Made by a program: the position numbers and the translations under genes
Notes under the pieces: generated by a model
Told to the model about the DNA's origin: nothing
Seen by the model: only the letters and a program-made list of their open reading frames with translations
The model's database searches: none
Shown: positions 6,853 to 14,405 of the stretch, in pieces
Position numbering within the stretch: the stretch's first letter is position 1
How the letters are laid out: each line of letters opens with the position of its first letter
DNA from: JALEVB01 sp022768265
Lineage (GTDB): Bacteria; Bacillota_I; Bacilli_A; Erysipelotrichales; Erysipelotrichaceae
Assembly (NCBI GenBank): GCA_034168985.1
Contig: JAXFJE010000018.1
Span: 1 to 50,194 of the forward strand
Direction: 5' to 3'
Length of the DNA: 50,194 nt

Positions 6853-9474
6853 ATGAAAAATTTAACAGGTAATCAAGTTCGTCAGATGTTCTTAGATTAT
6901 TTTGCTAGCAAAGGACATATGATCGAACCAGGGGCTAGTTTGGTGCCTCATGATGATCCAACCTTATTGTGGATCAATGCTGGGGTCGCAGCCTTAAAAA
7001 AATACTTTGATGGGCGTGAAAAGCCAGCATGTAATCGTATCACCAATGCACAAAAATCAATTCGTACCAATGATATTGAAAATGTCGGAAAAACTGCAAG
7101 ACATCATACTTTCTTTGAAATGTTAGGAAACTTCTCAATTGGTGATTATTTTAAAGAAGATGCTTTAAAGTTTGCTTGGGAATTTTTAACCAGTCCTGAG
7201 TGGATCGGTTTTGATCCAAAGCGTATCTATGTAACAGTTTATCCTGATGATGAACAAGCATACGATATTTGGGTCAATAAGATCGGAATCGATCCTACAC
7301 ATATCTTAAAAACCTATGATAACTTCTGGCAGATCGGCGAAGGGCCATCAGGACCAGATAGTGAGATCTTCTATGACCGTGGTGAAAAATATGATCCTGA
7401 AGGCTTAGGCGAAAGATTGTTCTTTGAAGAAATGGAAAATGATCGTTATATCGAAGTATGGAACGTCGTATTCTCACAATATGACGCTAAAGAAGGGGTG
7501 GATCGTAAAGATTTCAAAGAATTGCCACAAAAAAATATTGATACCGGTATGGGATTAGAACGTTTGGTAGCATTGATCCAAGATGGCGAAACAAACTTTG
7601 ATACCGATTTATTCTTACCAGTGATCCACGCTTGTGAAAAGATGGCAAAATATCCTTATGAAGGTGAATATAAAATGGCTTATCGTGTCATTGCCGATCA
7701 TATTCGTACCGTAACCTTTGCCATTGCCGATGGCGCTAACTTCTCTAATGAAGGACGTGGCTATGTTTTAAGAAGGGTATTGCGTCGTGCTGTACGCTAT
7801 GGCATCAAATTGGGGATCAATGGCGCCTTCATGTATAAATTAGTTAAGATCGTCGCTGATAATATGGAAGCCTTCTATCCATATCTACAAGCTAAAGTCA
7901 GCTTGATCGAAAGATTAGTTAAAACAGAAGAAGAAACCTTCCATGCTACCTTAGCTAATGGGGAAAAATTATTGAAAGAAGTAATGGATCAAAACGCTGA
8001 AAGCAAATTGATCGATGGAGCAAGCGTATTTAAACTATATGATACATATGGTTTCCCAAAAGAGCTAACGATGGAAATTGCACAAGATGCAGGTTATACG
8101 GTCGATATGGAAGGCTTCCAACAACAAATGGCCATCCAAAAAGAACGTGCTCGTAATGCGCGTGATGATGCACAATCAATGGCTAGTCAATCGAAGGATC
8201 TAATGGATTTTGTTGAAGATAGTGCATTTATCGGTTATGAACATCTAAGCTGTGAAGCAACCATCATCGCTGCCTTTAAAAATGGAGTTAAAGTTGATAG
8301 CTTGGATGATAGTGGCGACATCATTTTAGATCAAACTTGTTTCTATGCAGAAAGCGGAGGTCAAGTAGCAGATACCGGAACTTTAAGTAGCACTAATTTT
8401 ACAGCTGATGTTACTGATGTCAAAAAAGCGCCGCACAAACAACATCTACATCACTTAGAAAATATCCAAGGTACCTTAAAAGTTGGTGATAAGGTATGTG
8501 GTAAGATCGATCAAGGCAAACGTGTTAAGATCAAAGCTAATCACTCTTCATTACACTTATTGCAAAGTGCTTTGATCAAAGTTTTAGGAGATCATATTGC
8601 CCAAGCCGGTTCATATGTATGTGATGAATATGCACGTTTTGACTTTACCCATTTTGAAAAAGTTAGCGAAGAACAAATCGTTGCTATCGAAGATATGGTC
8701 AATGAATTCATCATGAGCGAAATTCCGGTCACTTGTGAAGTGTTGACGATGGAAGAAGCTTCAAAACGTTCAGCTATCGCATTATTTGATGAAAAATACG
8801 GTGATATGGTTCGTGTTGTTACCATGGGCAATGCTTCATGTGAATTCTGTGGTGGAACCCATGTTAGTAATACTAGTGAGCTAGGGGTCTTCAAGATCGT
8901 ATCAGAAGAAAGCATTGGTAGTGGTACTAGAAGAATTACTGTCAAGACAAAAATGGCAGCGTACCATGAATTGAAACATAGTGAACAAAGGATCGCCAAT
9001 ATCGCTACGATCATGAAACAAAAAAATAATAATGTGATCGAAGAAAAGATCGAACAATTGTTAGCGGAAAATGCCCAATTGAAAAAAGAAGCAGCTAAAC
9101 AGCAAGAAAAGATGATGATGTTACAAGCTGATGAAGTGGTTGCTAAAGCTCCTGAAATCAATGGCCTAAAAACGATCATCTTGAAATTAGAAAATAGTGA
9201 TAATGTTAAACTATATGCTGAAGCTTTAAGAAATAAAGCAAGCAATAGCTTTGTCTTTATCGCTAATGTCAATAACGATAAGATCGTGTATGTTTGTGCA
9301 TTAAGCAAAGAAGCCATCGCTAAAGGCTTTAAAGCTGGCGATATCGTAAAAGAAGCAGCTATCATGAGCAATGGTAATGGTGGAGGCAAACCAGATATGG
9401 CGCAAGCTGGTGGTAAAGATATTACGAAAGTTGATGAAGTCTTAGCCATGATCAATGCCAAGGTCAATGGATAA
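6853..9474 (+). CDS. alaS: Alanyl-tRNA synthetase
   Basis: Class II synthetase charging tRNA-Ala, 873 residues, with catalytic, tRNA-recognition, editing and C-terminal DHHA1 domains. The zinc ligands of the editing domain are all present: H564, H568, C666, H670, in the same numbering as the E. coli enzyme, and Q584 is kept. The residue before H568, Thr567 in E. coli, is Leu here. A strong AGGAGG precedes the ATG. Controlled by the upstream T-box. The end overlaps the following cyclo-ligase start by 8 bases, so the two are translationally coupled. Confidence 0.97.
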   Translation: MKNLTGNQVRQMFLDYFASKGHMIEPGASLVPHDDPTLLWINAGVAALKKYFDGREKPACNRITNAQKSIRTNDIENVGKTARHHTFFEMLGNFSIGDYFKEDALKFAWEFLTSPEWIGFDPKRIYVTVYPDDEQAYDIWVNKIGIDPTHILKTYDNFWQIGEGPSGPDSEIFYDRGEKYDPEGLGERLFFEEMENDRYIEVWNVVFSQYDAKEGVDRKDFKELPQKNIDTGMGLERLVALIQDGETNFDTDLFLPVIHACEKMAKYPYEGEYKMAYRVIADHIRTVTFAIADGANFSNEGRGYVLRRVLRRAVRYGIKLGINGAFMYKLVKIVADNMEAFYPYLQAKVSLIERLVKTEEETFHATLANGEKLLKEVMDQNAESKLIDGASVFKLYDTYGFPKELTMEIAQDAGYTVDMEGFQQQMAIQKERARNARDDAQSMASQSKDLMDFVEDSAFIGYEHLSCEATIIAAFKNGVKVDSLDDSGDIILDQTCFYAESGGQVADTGTLSSTNFTADVTDVKKAPHKQHLHHLENIQGTLKVGDKVCGKIDQGKRVKIKANHSSLHLLQSALIKVLGDHIAQAGSYVCDEYARFDFTHFEKVSEEQIVAIEDMVNEFIMSEIPVTCEVLTMEEASKRSAIALFDEKYGDMVRVVTMGNASCEFCGGTHVSNTSELGVFKIVSEESIGSGTRRITVKTKMAAYHELKHSEQRIANIATIMKQKNNNVIEEKIEQLLAENAQLKKEAAKQQEKMMMLQADEVVAKAPEINGLKTIILKLENSDNVKLYAEALRNKASNSFVFIANVNNDKIVYVCALSKEAIAKGFKAGDIVKEAAIMSNGNGGGKPDMAQAGGKDITKVDEVLAMINAKVNG

Positions 9475-10003
9475 AAAGACTTTACGAACCAAATACCTAG
9501 CGTTTAGACATGAGCTGCTAGCCAAAAATAGCAAAAACAAAGATATAGCTGATCACGCTATATCTTTGTTGCATGATGCTAGATATATCGGTATCTATGC
9601 TAGTTTCAATGATGAGGTAGATACTAGTTTGATCTTTCAAACATTTAAGGATAAATGCTGTTTTCCCAAGGTAGAAGATACGACCATGAGCTTTTATAAA
9701 ATAGATGATCTAGCACAATTACAAGTTGGTAGATATGGTATCTTAGAACCTGTTTTGCCTAGGGAAGCAATAGCAAGTTCCTTGTTGGATGTCATCATCA
9801 TTCCTTGTATCGCCATAAATAAAAAGGGTTATCGCTTAGGTTATGGCAAAGGGTATTATGATCGCTATCTACAAGGTTATTCAGGTATTAAAATAGCCTT
9901 GGTATATCATGAGCTTGTAATTGATGAAGACTTTCAAGAAGCTCATGATATCTCGGTTGATATCTATGTTGATGAAACCGGAATAACTAAGCTAAAAAAA
10001 TAA
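9467..10003 (+). CDS. 5-formyltetrahydrofolate cyclo-ligase
   Basis: Converts 5-formyl-THF to 5,10-methenyl-THF with ATP, returning stored folate to one-carbon metabolism. The product has 178 residues from the ATG at 9467. This start is preferred over the ATG at 9455 because AAGG lies just upstream and the protein then opens with the family-typical MDKKTLRTKYLAFR. The diagnostic C-terminal block GYRLGYGKGYYDRYL is present. It overlaps alaS by 8 bases and so falls under the alanine T-box, an arrangement not obviously related to folate. Confidence 0.93.
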   Translation: MDKKTLRTKYLAFRHELLAKNSKNKDIADHAISLLHDARYIGIYASFNDEVDTSLIFQTFKDKCCFPKVEDTTMSFYKIDDLAQLQVGRYGILEPVLPREAIASSLLDVIIIPCIAINKKGYRLGYGKGYYDRYLQGYSGIKIALVYHELVIDEDFQEAHDISVDIYVDETGITKLKK

Positions 10004-10022
10004 CAAATTGCAAAGCTCATGC

Positions 10023-10051
10023 TTGCAAGTTATAAACTTTAAAAGTATAAT
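10023..10051 (+). promoter_or_regulatory. Promoter of the ireB-ruvX-mltG operon
   Basis: -35 TTGCAA (10023-10028), 17-base spacer, consensus -10 TATAAT (10046-10051). Confidence 0.7.
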
Positions 10052-10076
10052 TAAAACAATAAAGGAAGTGATAAAT

Positions 10077-10340
10077 ATGGCTAATAAAGATTTAACAGAA
10101 ACGATGAGTTTTAATTCTGATCGCATCCGTCGCGAAAACATCAAACAAGTATTGAAGTTGACACAAGAAGCTTTAGAAGAACGCGGCTATAATGCCATCA
10201 ATCAAATGGCTGGCTACCTTATCAGCAATGACCCAGCATATATTTCAAGTCATAAAAATGCTCGTAGCATCATTCAATCAGTAGAAAGACATGAATTGAT
10301 CGAAGAGCTAGTTCGCTTCTACTTAGAAGGACATCAATAG
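10077..10340 (+). CDS. ireB: IreB family regulatory phosphoprotein (UPF0297)
   Basis: 87-residue cytosolic protein of the IreB/YrzL family. In Enterococcus faecalis, IreB is phosphorylated on N-terminal threonines by the PASTA kinase IreK and dampens cephalosporin resistance. Here the N-terminus has T7 and T9 ahead of the conserved MSFNSD block, so phosphorylation is plausible. The start is the ATG at 10077 with GGAAGTG upstream; an in-frame ATG further upstream at 10008 would read through the promoter. First gene of the conserved ireB-ruvX-DUF1292-mltG cluster. Confidence 0.92.
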   Translation: MANKDLTETMSFNSDRIRRENIKQVLKLTQEALEERGYNAINQMAGYLISNDPAYISSHKNARSIIQSVERHELIEELVRFYLEGHQ

Positions 10341-10343
10341 TTA

Positions 10344-10757
10344 ATGAGAGTATTAGGTTTAGATCTAGGAAGCGTGACTTGTGGGGTTGCGATATCTGAT
10401 CCTTTAGGGATGATCGCACGCAGCGTTGAAACCATTCGTTTCGCTGATGAACAAAATGATGAAGCAATTCCTCGAATCAAGGCTATATGCCAAGAACAAG
10501 GAGTTGAAAAAATTGTCCTTGGATTACCCAAACATATGAATGGTGATATTGGGATCAGAGCTAACATTGCGTTAGCATTCAAGGAAAAATTAGAATCTGC
10601 CATTGGTTTAGAAGTTATCATGATCGATGAGAGAATGACGACCATGGCGGCTAATAGAATTTTATTGGCAGGAGATGTATCAAGAAAAAAAAGAAAAAAA
10701 GTTATTGATCAAATGGCTGCCGTACAAATTTTACAAAGTTATTTAGATCGTAACTAA
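10344..10757 (+). CDS. ruvX: RuvX/YqgF family Holliday-junction-resolvase-like protein
   Basis: RNase H-fold protein of 137 residues. It starts with the typical GLDLGSVTCGVAISDP block carrying the first metal-binding Asp, and has the family's ERMTTMAA segment. Members act in 16S rRNA 5' processing or as Holliday junction nucleases. Starts 3 bases after ireB, without a strong separate ribosome binding site, so it probably depends on coupled translation. Confidence 0.93.
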   Translation: MRVLGLDLGSVTCGVAISDPLGMIARSVETIRFADEQNDEAIPRIKAICQEQGVEKIVLGLPKHMNGDIGIRANIALAFKEKLESAIGLEVIMIDERMTTMAANRILLAGDVSRKKRKKVIDQMAAVQILQSYLDRN

Positions 10758-10786
10758 GGGCGTTTATTATAAATGCCCTTTAATTT
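10758..10786 (+). terminator. Weak stem-loop after ruvX
   Basis: GGGCGTTTA / TAAATGCCC with one G-U pair (10758-10778), followed by TTTAATTT. The T-run is poor, so it probably only attenuates transcription into the DUF1292-mltG part. Confidence 0.4.
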
Positions 10787-10798
10787 AGGAGGTAAAAG

Positions 10799-11047
10799 AT
10801 GCAAGACAATCGAATGTTAGTTACTTTAGAAGATGGCACAGTCCAAGAAATGGAAATATTATTTACTTTTGATGATGATGCTACTAATCAAAGCTATGTT
10901 TTATTTACGACCTTAGATGAAGATAGCGATGAAGTATTTGCCGCAAAATACAGTGAAGAAGGAGATCTAGACATGGATCTGACGGCTGAAGAAATGGCCA
11001 TGTGTGAAGAGGTTCTAGGAGCTTTTAGCGATGAGCAAGAAGACTAA
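10799..11047 (+). CDS. DUF1292 family protein (YrzB-like)
   Basis: Small, very acidic 82-residue protein of the DUF1292 family, whose molecular function is not established. Assignment rests on the N-terminal VTLEDGTVQEMEILFTF strand pattern, the acidic composition and its invariant place between ruvX and mltG in Bacillota. It has a strong AGGAGG ribosome binding site, and its end overlaps mltG by 17 bases. Confidence 0.88.
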   Translation: MQDNRMLVTLEDGTVQEMEILFTFDDDATNQSYVLFTTLDEDSDEVFAAKYSEEGDLDMDLTAEEMAMCEEVLGAFSDEQED

Positions 11048-12107
11048 AAAACGTAAATTAAAGATCAAGAACATCTTGATCATTATCCTAGTTGTCTTTT
11101 TGTTATCTGCTTTTGGTACTTATGTGTACTATCACAACAGCTTAAAAGCCATGAATAAGCAGCATGCAGATATAACCTTTACCATTGAAGAGGGCCAAAG
11201 CTTTAAAAAAGTTTTAGCTAATTTAGAAGCTGAAGGCTTGATCAAGGATAAGAATACCGCTTTGATCTATGCTAAGTTTCATGATCTAACCAATATCAAG
11301 ATGGGAACTTATGTTTTAAATGATCAAGCAGATGTTCATAAGATCCTTACCACGCTTAATTCAACCACCACCGCTTTAAGCAATGGAGTACGCTTGACTT
11401 TTGTTGAAGGTGATTGGGCCAAACATATCGCCTTAAAAATTAGTGAGGGCACTAATGTATCTCAAGATGAGCTATTAGCCTTATGGAATGATGAAAATTA
11501 TATTCGCAGCTTGATGGATAGCTATCCTTTTTTAACGGAAGATATCTTTAATCAAGATGCACGGATCTTATTAGAAGGTTATCTATGTCCTAATACTTAT
11601 GAGTTTGATAAAGAGACAAACGCAGATGCGATCACAAGGAAGATCTTAGATCAAACTTTGGTGGTTTATGAAAAATTCAAAGATCAAATGGCAACTAGCT
11701 CCCTTAGCATTCATGAAATTTATACTTTAGCAAGCGTGGTCCAATATGAAGCAAGCAAAGTGGAAGATATGAAGATGATCGCTCAGGTCTTTTATAATCG
11801 TTTGGCACAAAATATGCCTTTACAATCAAGTGTTACGGTATGTTATGCCTTAGATATCGAAAAGGATGATGATTGGTTCAAATGTGAAGCTAATCCTAAC
11901 TATGATTCTCCTTATAACACTTATATGTATCAAGGTTTACCACCAGGACCGATCTTAAATCCGGGCGAAGAAGCAATCGCTGCGGTATTAAATCCACAAC
12001 CAAATGACTATATCTATTTCATGGCAGATGTTTATGGCGATGGCACGGTGTATTACGCTAAGACCTATGAAGAACATCAAGCTAATGTCGCAAAATACCT
12101 AAAATAA
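11031..12107 (+). CDS. mltG: Endolytic murein transglycosylase MltG (YceG-like)
   Basis: Membrane-anchored lytic transglycosylase that cuts nascent glycan strands and helps set glycan length. A basic N-terminus (KKTKKRKLK) is followed by one membrane segment at about residues 14-34. A LysM-like region comes next, then the YceG catalytic domain with the probable catalytic Glu240 in SVVQYEA and the family block GLPPGPILNPG near the end. 358 residues, normal length. Overlaps the DUF1292 gene by 17 bases. Confidence 0.95.
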   Translation: MSKKTKKRKLKIKNILIIILVVFLLSAFGTYVYYHNSLKAMNKQHADITFTIEEGQSFKKVLANLEAEGLIKDKNTALIYAKFHDLTNIKMGTYVLNDQADVHKILTTLNSTTTALSNGVRLTFVEGDWAKHIALKISEGTNVSQDELLALWNDENYIRSLMDSYPFLTEDIFNQDARILLEGYLCPNTYEFDKETNADAITRKILDQTLVVYEKFKDQMATSSLSIHEIYTLASVVQYEASKVEDMKMIAQVFYNRLAQNMPLQSSVTVCYALDIEKDDDWFKCEANPNYDSPYNTYMYQGLPPGPILNPGEEAIAAVLNPQPNDYIYFMADVYGDGTVYYAKTYEEHQANVAKYLK

Positions 12108-12135
12108 AAAGATAAAATATAAGGAGGAGCTTATC

Positions 12136-12765
12136 ATGAAGCCTATCATAATCGGGATCGCTGGCGGAAGTGCCTCAGGCAAAACCTCGATTGCAAGAAT
12201 CTTGTGCGAAGCTTTTGATGAACAAAAAAGTGTCGTGATCATTCGTCAAGATGATTATTATAAAGATCAAAGTCATTTGACCATGGAAGAAAGGGTCTTA
12301 ACCAATTATGATCATCCATTGGCTTTTGATAATGATCTATTGATCCAAGATCTTAACGATCTATTGCAACGGAAGACCATTCAAAAACCGATCTATGATT
12401 TTGTTAATCATACACGAAGCTCTCAAACCGAAATTATCGAAGCTTGTGATGTCATCATCTTAGAAGGCTTATTTGTCTTAGAAAATGAAATGTTACGAAA
12501 TATCATGGATATCAAGGTATTTGTCGATACTGATGCTGATATCCGCTTTATTCGTCGCTTAAAACGTGATGTTGAAAAGCGTGGACGTACGATTCAATCG
12601 GTCATCGATCAATATACTAAAACGGTAAAACCAATGCATGAGATGTTTGTGGAACCAAGTAAGCGCTATGCCCATATCATCGTACCAGAGGGAAGCCATA
12701 ATGTGGTTGCTATCGATCTTTTGATAACGAAAATTTCTAGTATTCTTAATCACTCTGTGATATAA
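12136..12765 (+). CDS. udk: Uridine kinase
   Basis: Phosphorylates uridine and cytidine with ATP or GTP in pyrimidine salvage. P-loop GGSASGKT is at 10-17, followed by the RQDDYYKD block, the NYDHPLAFD substrate segment and the RRLKRDVEKRGR lid region. 209 residues, the usual size. GAGGAG ribosome binding site. Lies 28 bases after mltG, in the order mltG-udk-greA that is conserved in Bacillus. Confidence 0.96.
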   Translation: MKPIIIGIAGGSASGKTSIARILCEAFDEQKSVVIIRQDDYYKDQSHLTMEERVLTNYDHPLAFDNDLLIQDLNDLLQRKTIQKPIYDFVNHTRSSQTEIIEACDVIILEGLFVLENEMLRNIMDIKVFVDTDADIRFIRRLKRDVEKRGRTIQSVIDQYTKTVKPMHEMFVEPSKRYAHIIVPEGSHNVVAIDLLITKISSILNHSVI

Positions 12766-12766
12766 T
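12758..12766 (+). promoter_or_regulatory. greA promoter (extended -10)
   Basis: TGATATAAT at the very end of udk; TATAAT at 12761-12766. No convincing -35. It could give greA transcripts independent of the upstream operon. Confidence 0.5.
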
Positions 12767-12795
12767 CGATTAGTAAATTAAGGAGTAAGTTAATA

Positions 12796-13269
12796 ATGGC
12801 AATGGAAGATAAGATTTACGTCACTGCGGAAGGTCTTAAAGATTTACAAGATGAATATCAAAATCTGGTTCACGTCGTACGTGATGAAGTAAAAGAAGAA
12901 TTAAAAGCAGCGCGTGCACAAGGTGACTTGTCCGAAAACGCTGATTATGATGCAGCTAGAGATCGTCAAGCGAAAGTAGAAGCTCGTATTGCGGATCTAG
13001 AAGTAATGTTACAAAATTACGAATTGATCGATACTAAAAAAGGCGGAAGCCGTACAGTTAGAATCGGATCAACGGTTGTTTTAGAATTTTTGGATATCAA
13101 TGTTGAACAAGAATATACCATCGTTGGTACAACCGAAGCTGATCCATTAAATGGTAAATTATCAAATGAAACACCATTGGCAGAAGCTATCTTGGATAAA
13201 AGAGTTGGATCAACTGTTACTGTTAATGTTGATAAACCATACGAAGTTAAAATTAAGAGCGTTAAATAA
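12796..13269 (+). CDS. greA: Transcription elongation factor GreA
   Basis: Rescues backtracked RNA polymerase by stimulating cleavage of the transcript end. The N-terminal coiled coil contains the acidic tip region with the DLSENADYDAARD block, and the C-terminal globular domain has the typical PLAEAILDKRVG stretch. 157 residues, standard. An AGGAG ribosome binding site and a good terminator frame the gene. Confidence 0.97.
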   Translation: MAMEDKIYVTAEGLKDLQDEYQNLVHVVRDEVKEELKAARAQGDLSENADYDAARDRQAKVEARIADLEVMLQNYELIDTKKGGSRTVRIGSTVVLEFLDINVEQEYTIVGTTEADPLNGKLSNETPLAEAILDKRVGSTVTVNVDKPYEVKIKSVK

Positions 13270-13280
13270 GCGCTCTTTTT
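13255..13280 (+). terminator. greA terminator
   Basis: Stem AAGAGCG (13255-13261) / CGCTCTT (13271-13277) followed by a T-run. The stop codon of greA is in the loop. Confidence 0.85.
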
Positions 13281-13300
13281 CATTGGTATTAAGCTATTTA

Positions 13301-13309
13301 TGGTAAAAT
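13301..13309 (+). promoter_or_regulatory. Possible promoter of the ICMT-like gene
   Basis: Extended -10 TGGTAAAAT (-10 at 13304-13309). A TTGGTA at 13284 is only 14 bases upstream, so no proper -35 is seen. Confidence 0.35.
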
Positions 13310-13338
13310 AACATAAAATAGAGCAAGGGGGGGACATT

Positions 13339-13875
13339 ATGATCAAATATTTAGGAATTATCGGTTTCTTGTTATTGTTTATCTACGATTACAATCAGAT
13401 AAGCTGGCATCATAAATATATCAAAAGCGGTTTTTTTCTGGGCTTTTTCTTGATCGTTGCTGGTACGATCGCTAATATGGACCTAGAAATATCTAATATC
13501 TGGGGGATCGTTATTGCGTTGGTTGGTTTGCTTACAACTATCTATGTGCTTTTTTTTGCTTTAAATTTCGATGATACCTACATTAATGAAGAGTTTAAGG
13601 TCTATGATAAAGGAGTCTATGCTCTATGTCGTCATCCAGGTTTTTGGACGTTATTATTGATGTATGTGGGTTTATGGATAGCATATCAAGATGCAACATG
13701 GCTTTGGATCTTGGTTGTTTATAATAGCTGTAATTTGCTTTATATCATTTATCAAGATGTCTTTATCTTCATAAAGGTCTTTAGCGATTATGGTAATTAT
13801 AAAACTTATGTTCCTTTTTTGATTCCTACTTTTGAAAGCATCAAAAATTGTGTGGCATTTTTTAGACATAAATAA
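13339..13875 (+). CDS. Isoprenylcysteine methyltransferase-like membrane protein
   Basis: Integral membrane protein of 178 residues with about five hydrophobic segments. The block GVYALCRHPGFW (92-103) and the C-terminal FSDYGNYKTYVPFLIP pattern match the ICMT/phospholipid methyltransferase superfamily, where they bind S-adenosylmethionine. No isoprenylated-protein substrate is known in bacteria, so the real substrate, possibly a lipid or small molecule, is open. Preceded by a very G-rich ribosome binding site (GGGGGGG). It stands alone between greA and comEA. Confidence 0.7.
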   Translation: MIKYLGIIGFLLLFIYDYNQISWHHKYIKSGFFLGFFLIVAGTIANMDLEISNIWGIVIALVGLLTTIYVLFFALNFDDTYINEEFKVYDKGVYALCRHPGFWTLLLMYVGLWIAYQDATWLWILVVYNSCNLLYIIYQDVFIFIKVFSDYGNYKTYVPFLIPTFESIKNCVAFFRHK

Positions 13876-13937
13876 TTGTTTTATCCGTTTTAAAAAGGGT
13901 TAATCTAGCTTTAAACATATATATTAGGGGTGATGAT

Positions 13938-14405
13938 ATGTTTAAAGCTTTTTTTGTGATCTTAATACTTATTATTAGCATGTATGTAGATCATCGGATC
14001 ATTGATCTTAGATCTTTTGAACTAGCTAATATCAAAGTTGAGGTTAAGGGTAATGGAGCCACCAATGGTATCTATACCTTGCCTAAATACAGTATGCTGG
14101 AAGATCTATTACCAATGATCGCGCTTAAGGATAATGCCGATCTTTCTAGTTATAACCGTCAACAACCTTTAAAAGATAAAGATGTCATTCATATCGATAT
14201 CTATCAAAAACCTGCTAAGATATCGATCAATGCGGCTTCTTTACAACAGCTATGTACCTTAGAGGGAATCAAAGAAAAAACTGCGCAAAAAATCATTGAA
14301 TATCGCCAAAAAAATGGCCCCTTTCAAACCTTAGAAGAACTATTAGAGGTACCAGGAATCGGCAATGCTAAATTCATGGCGATCAAAGATTACATCTGTC
14401 TTTAA
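13938..14405 (+). CDS. comEA: Competence protein ComEA
   Basis: Membrane-anchored DNA receptor for natural transformation, which binds incoming double-stranded DNA outside the membrane. An N-terminal membrane segment (residues 2-17) is followed by an SLBB-like domain (about 32-90) and a helix-hairpin-helix domain starting at SINAAS (96-101) and ending with the EVPGIGNAKF block. 155 residues is short but complete. A GGGGTGATG ribosome binding site lies upstream. Overlaps comEC by 41 bases. Confidence 0.92.
   Translation: MFKAFFVILILIISMYVDHRIIDLRSFELANIKVEVKGNGATNGIYTLPKYSMLEDLLPMIALKDNADLSSYNRQQPLKDKDVIHIDIYQKPAKISINAASLQQLCTLEGIKEKTAQKIIEYRQKNGPFQTLEELLEVPGIGNAKFMAIKDYICL

Noticed and set aside
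8592..9467. A 291-codon antisense frame inside alaS
   Set aside because: It has no ribosome binding site and a low-complexity Leu/Ser/Thr composition as expected from the reverse of a coding strand; alaS itself is unambiguous.
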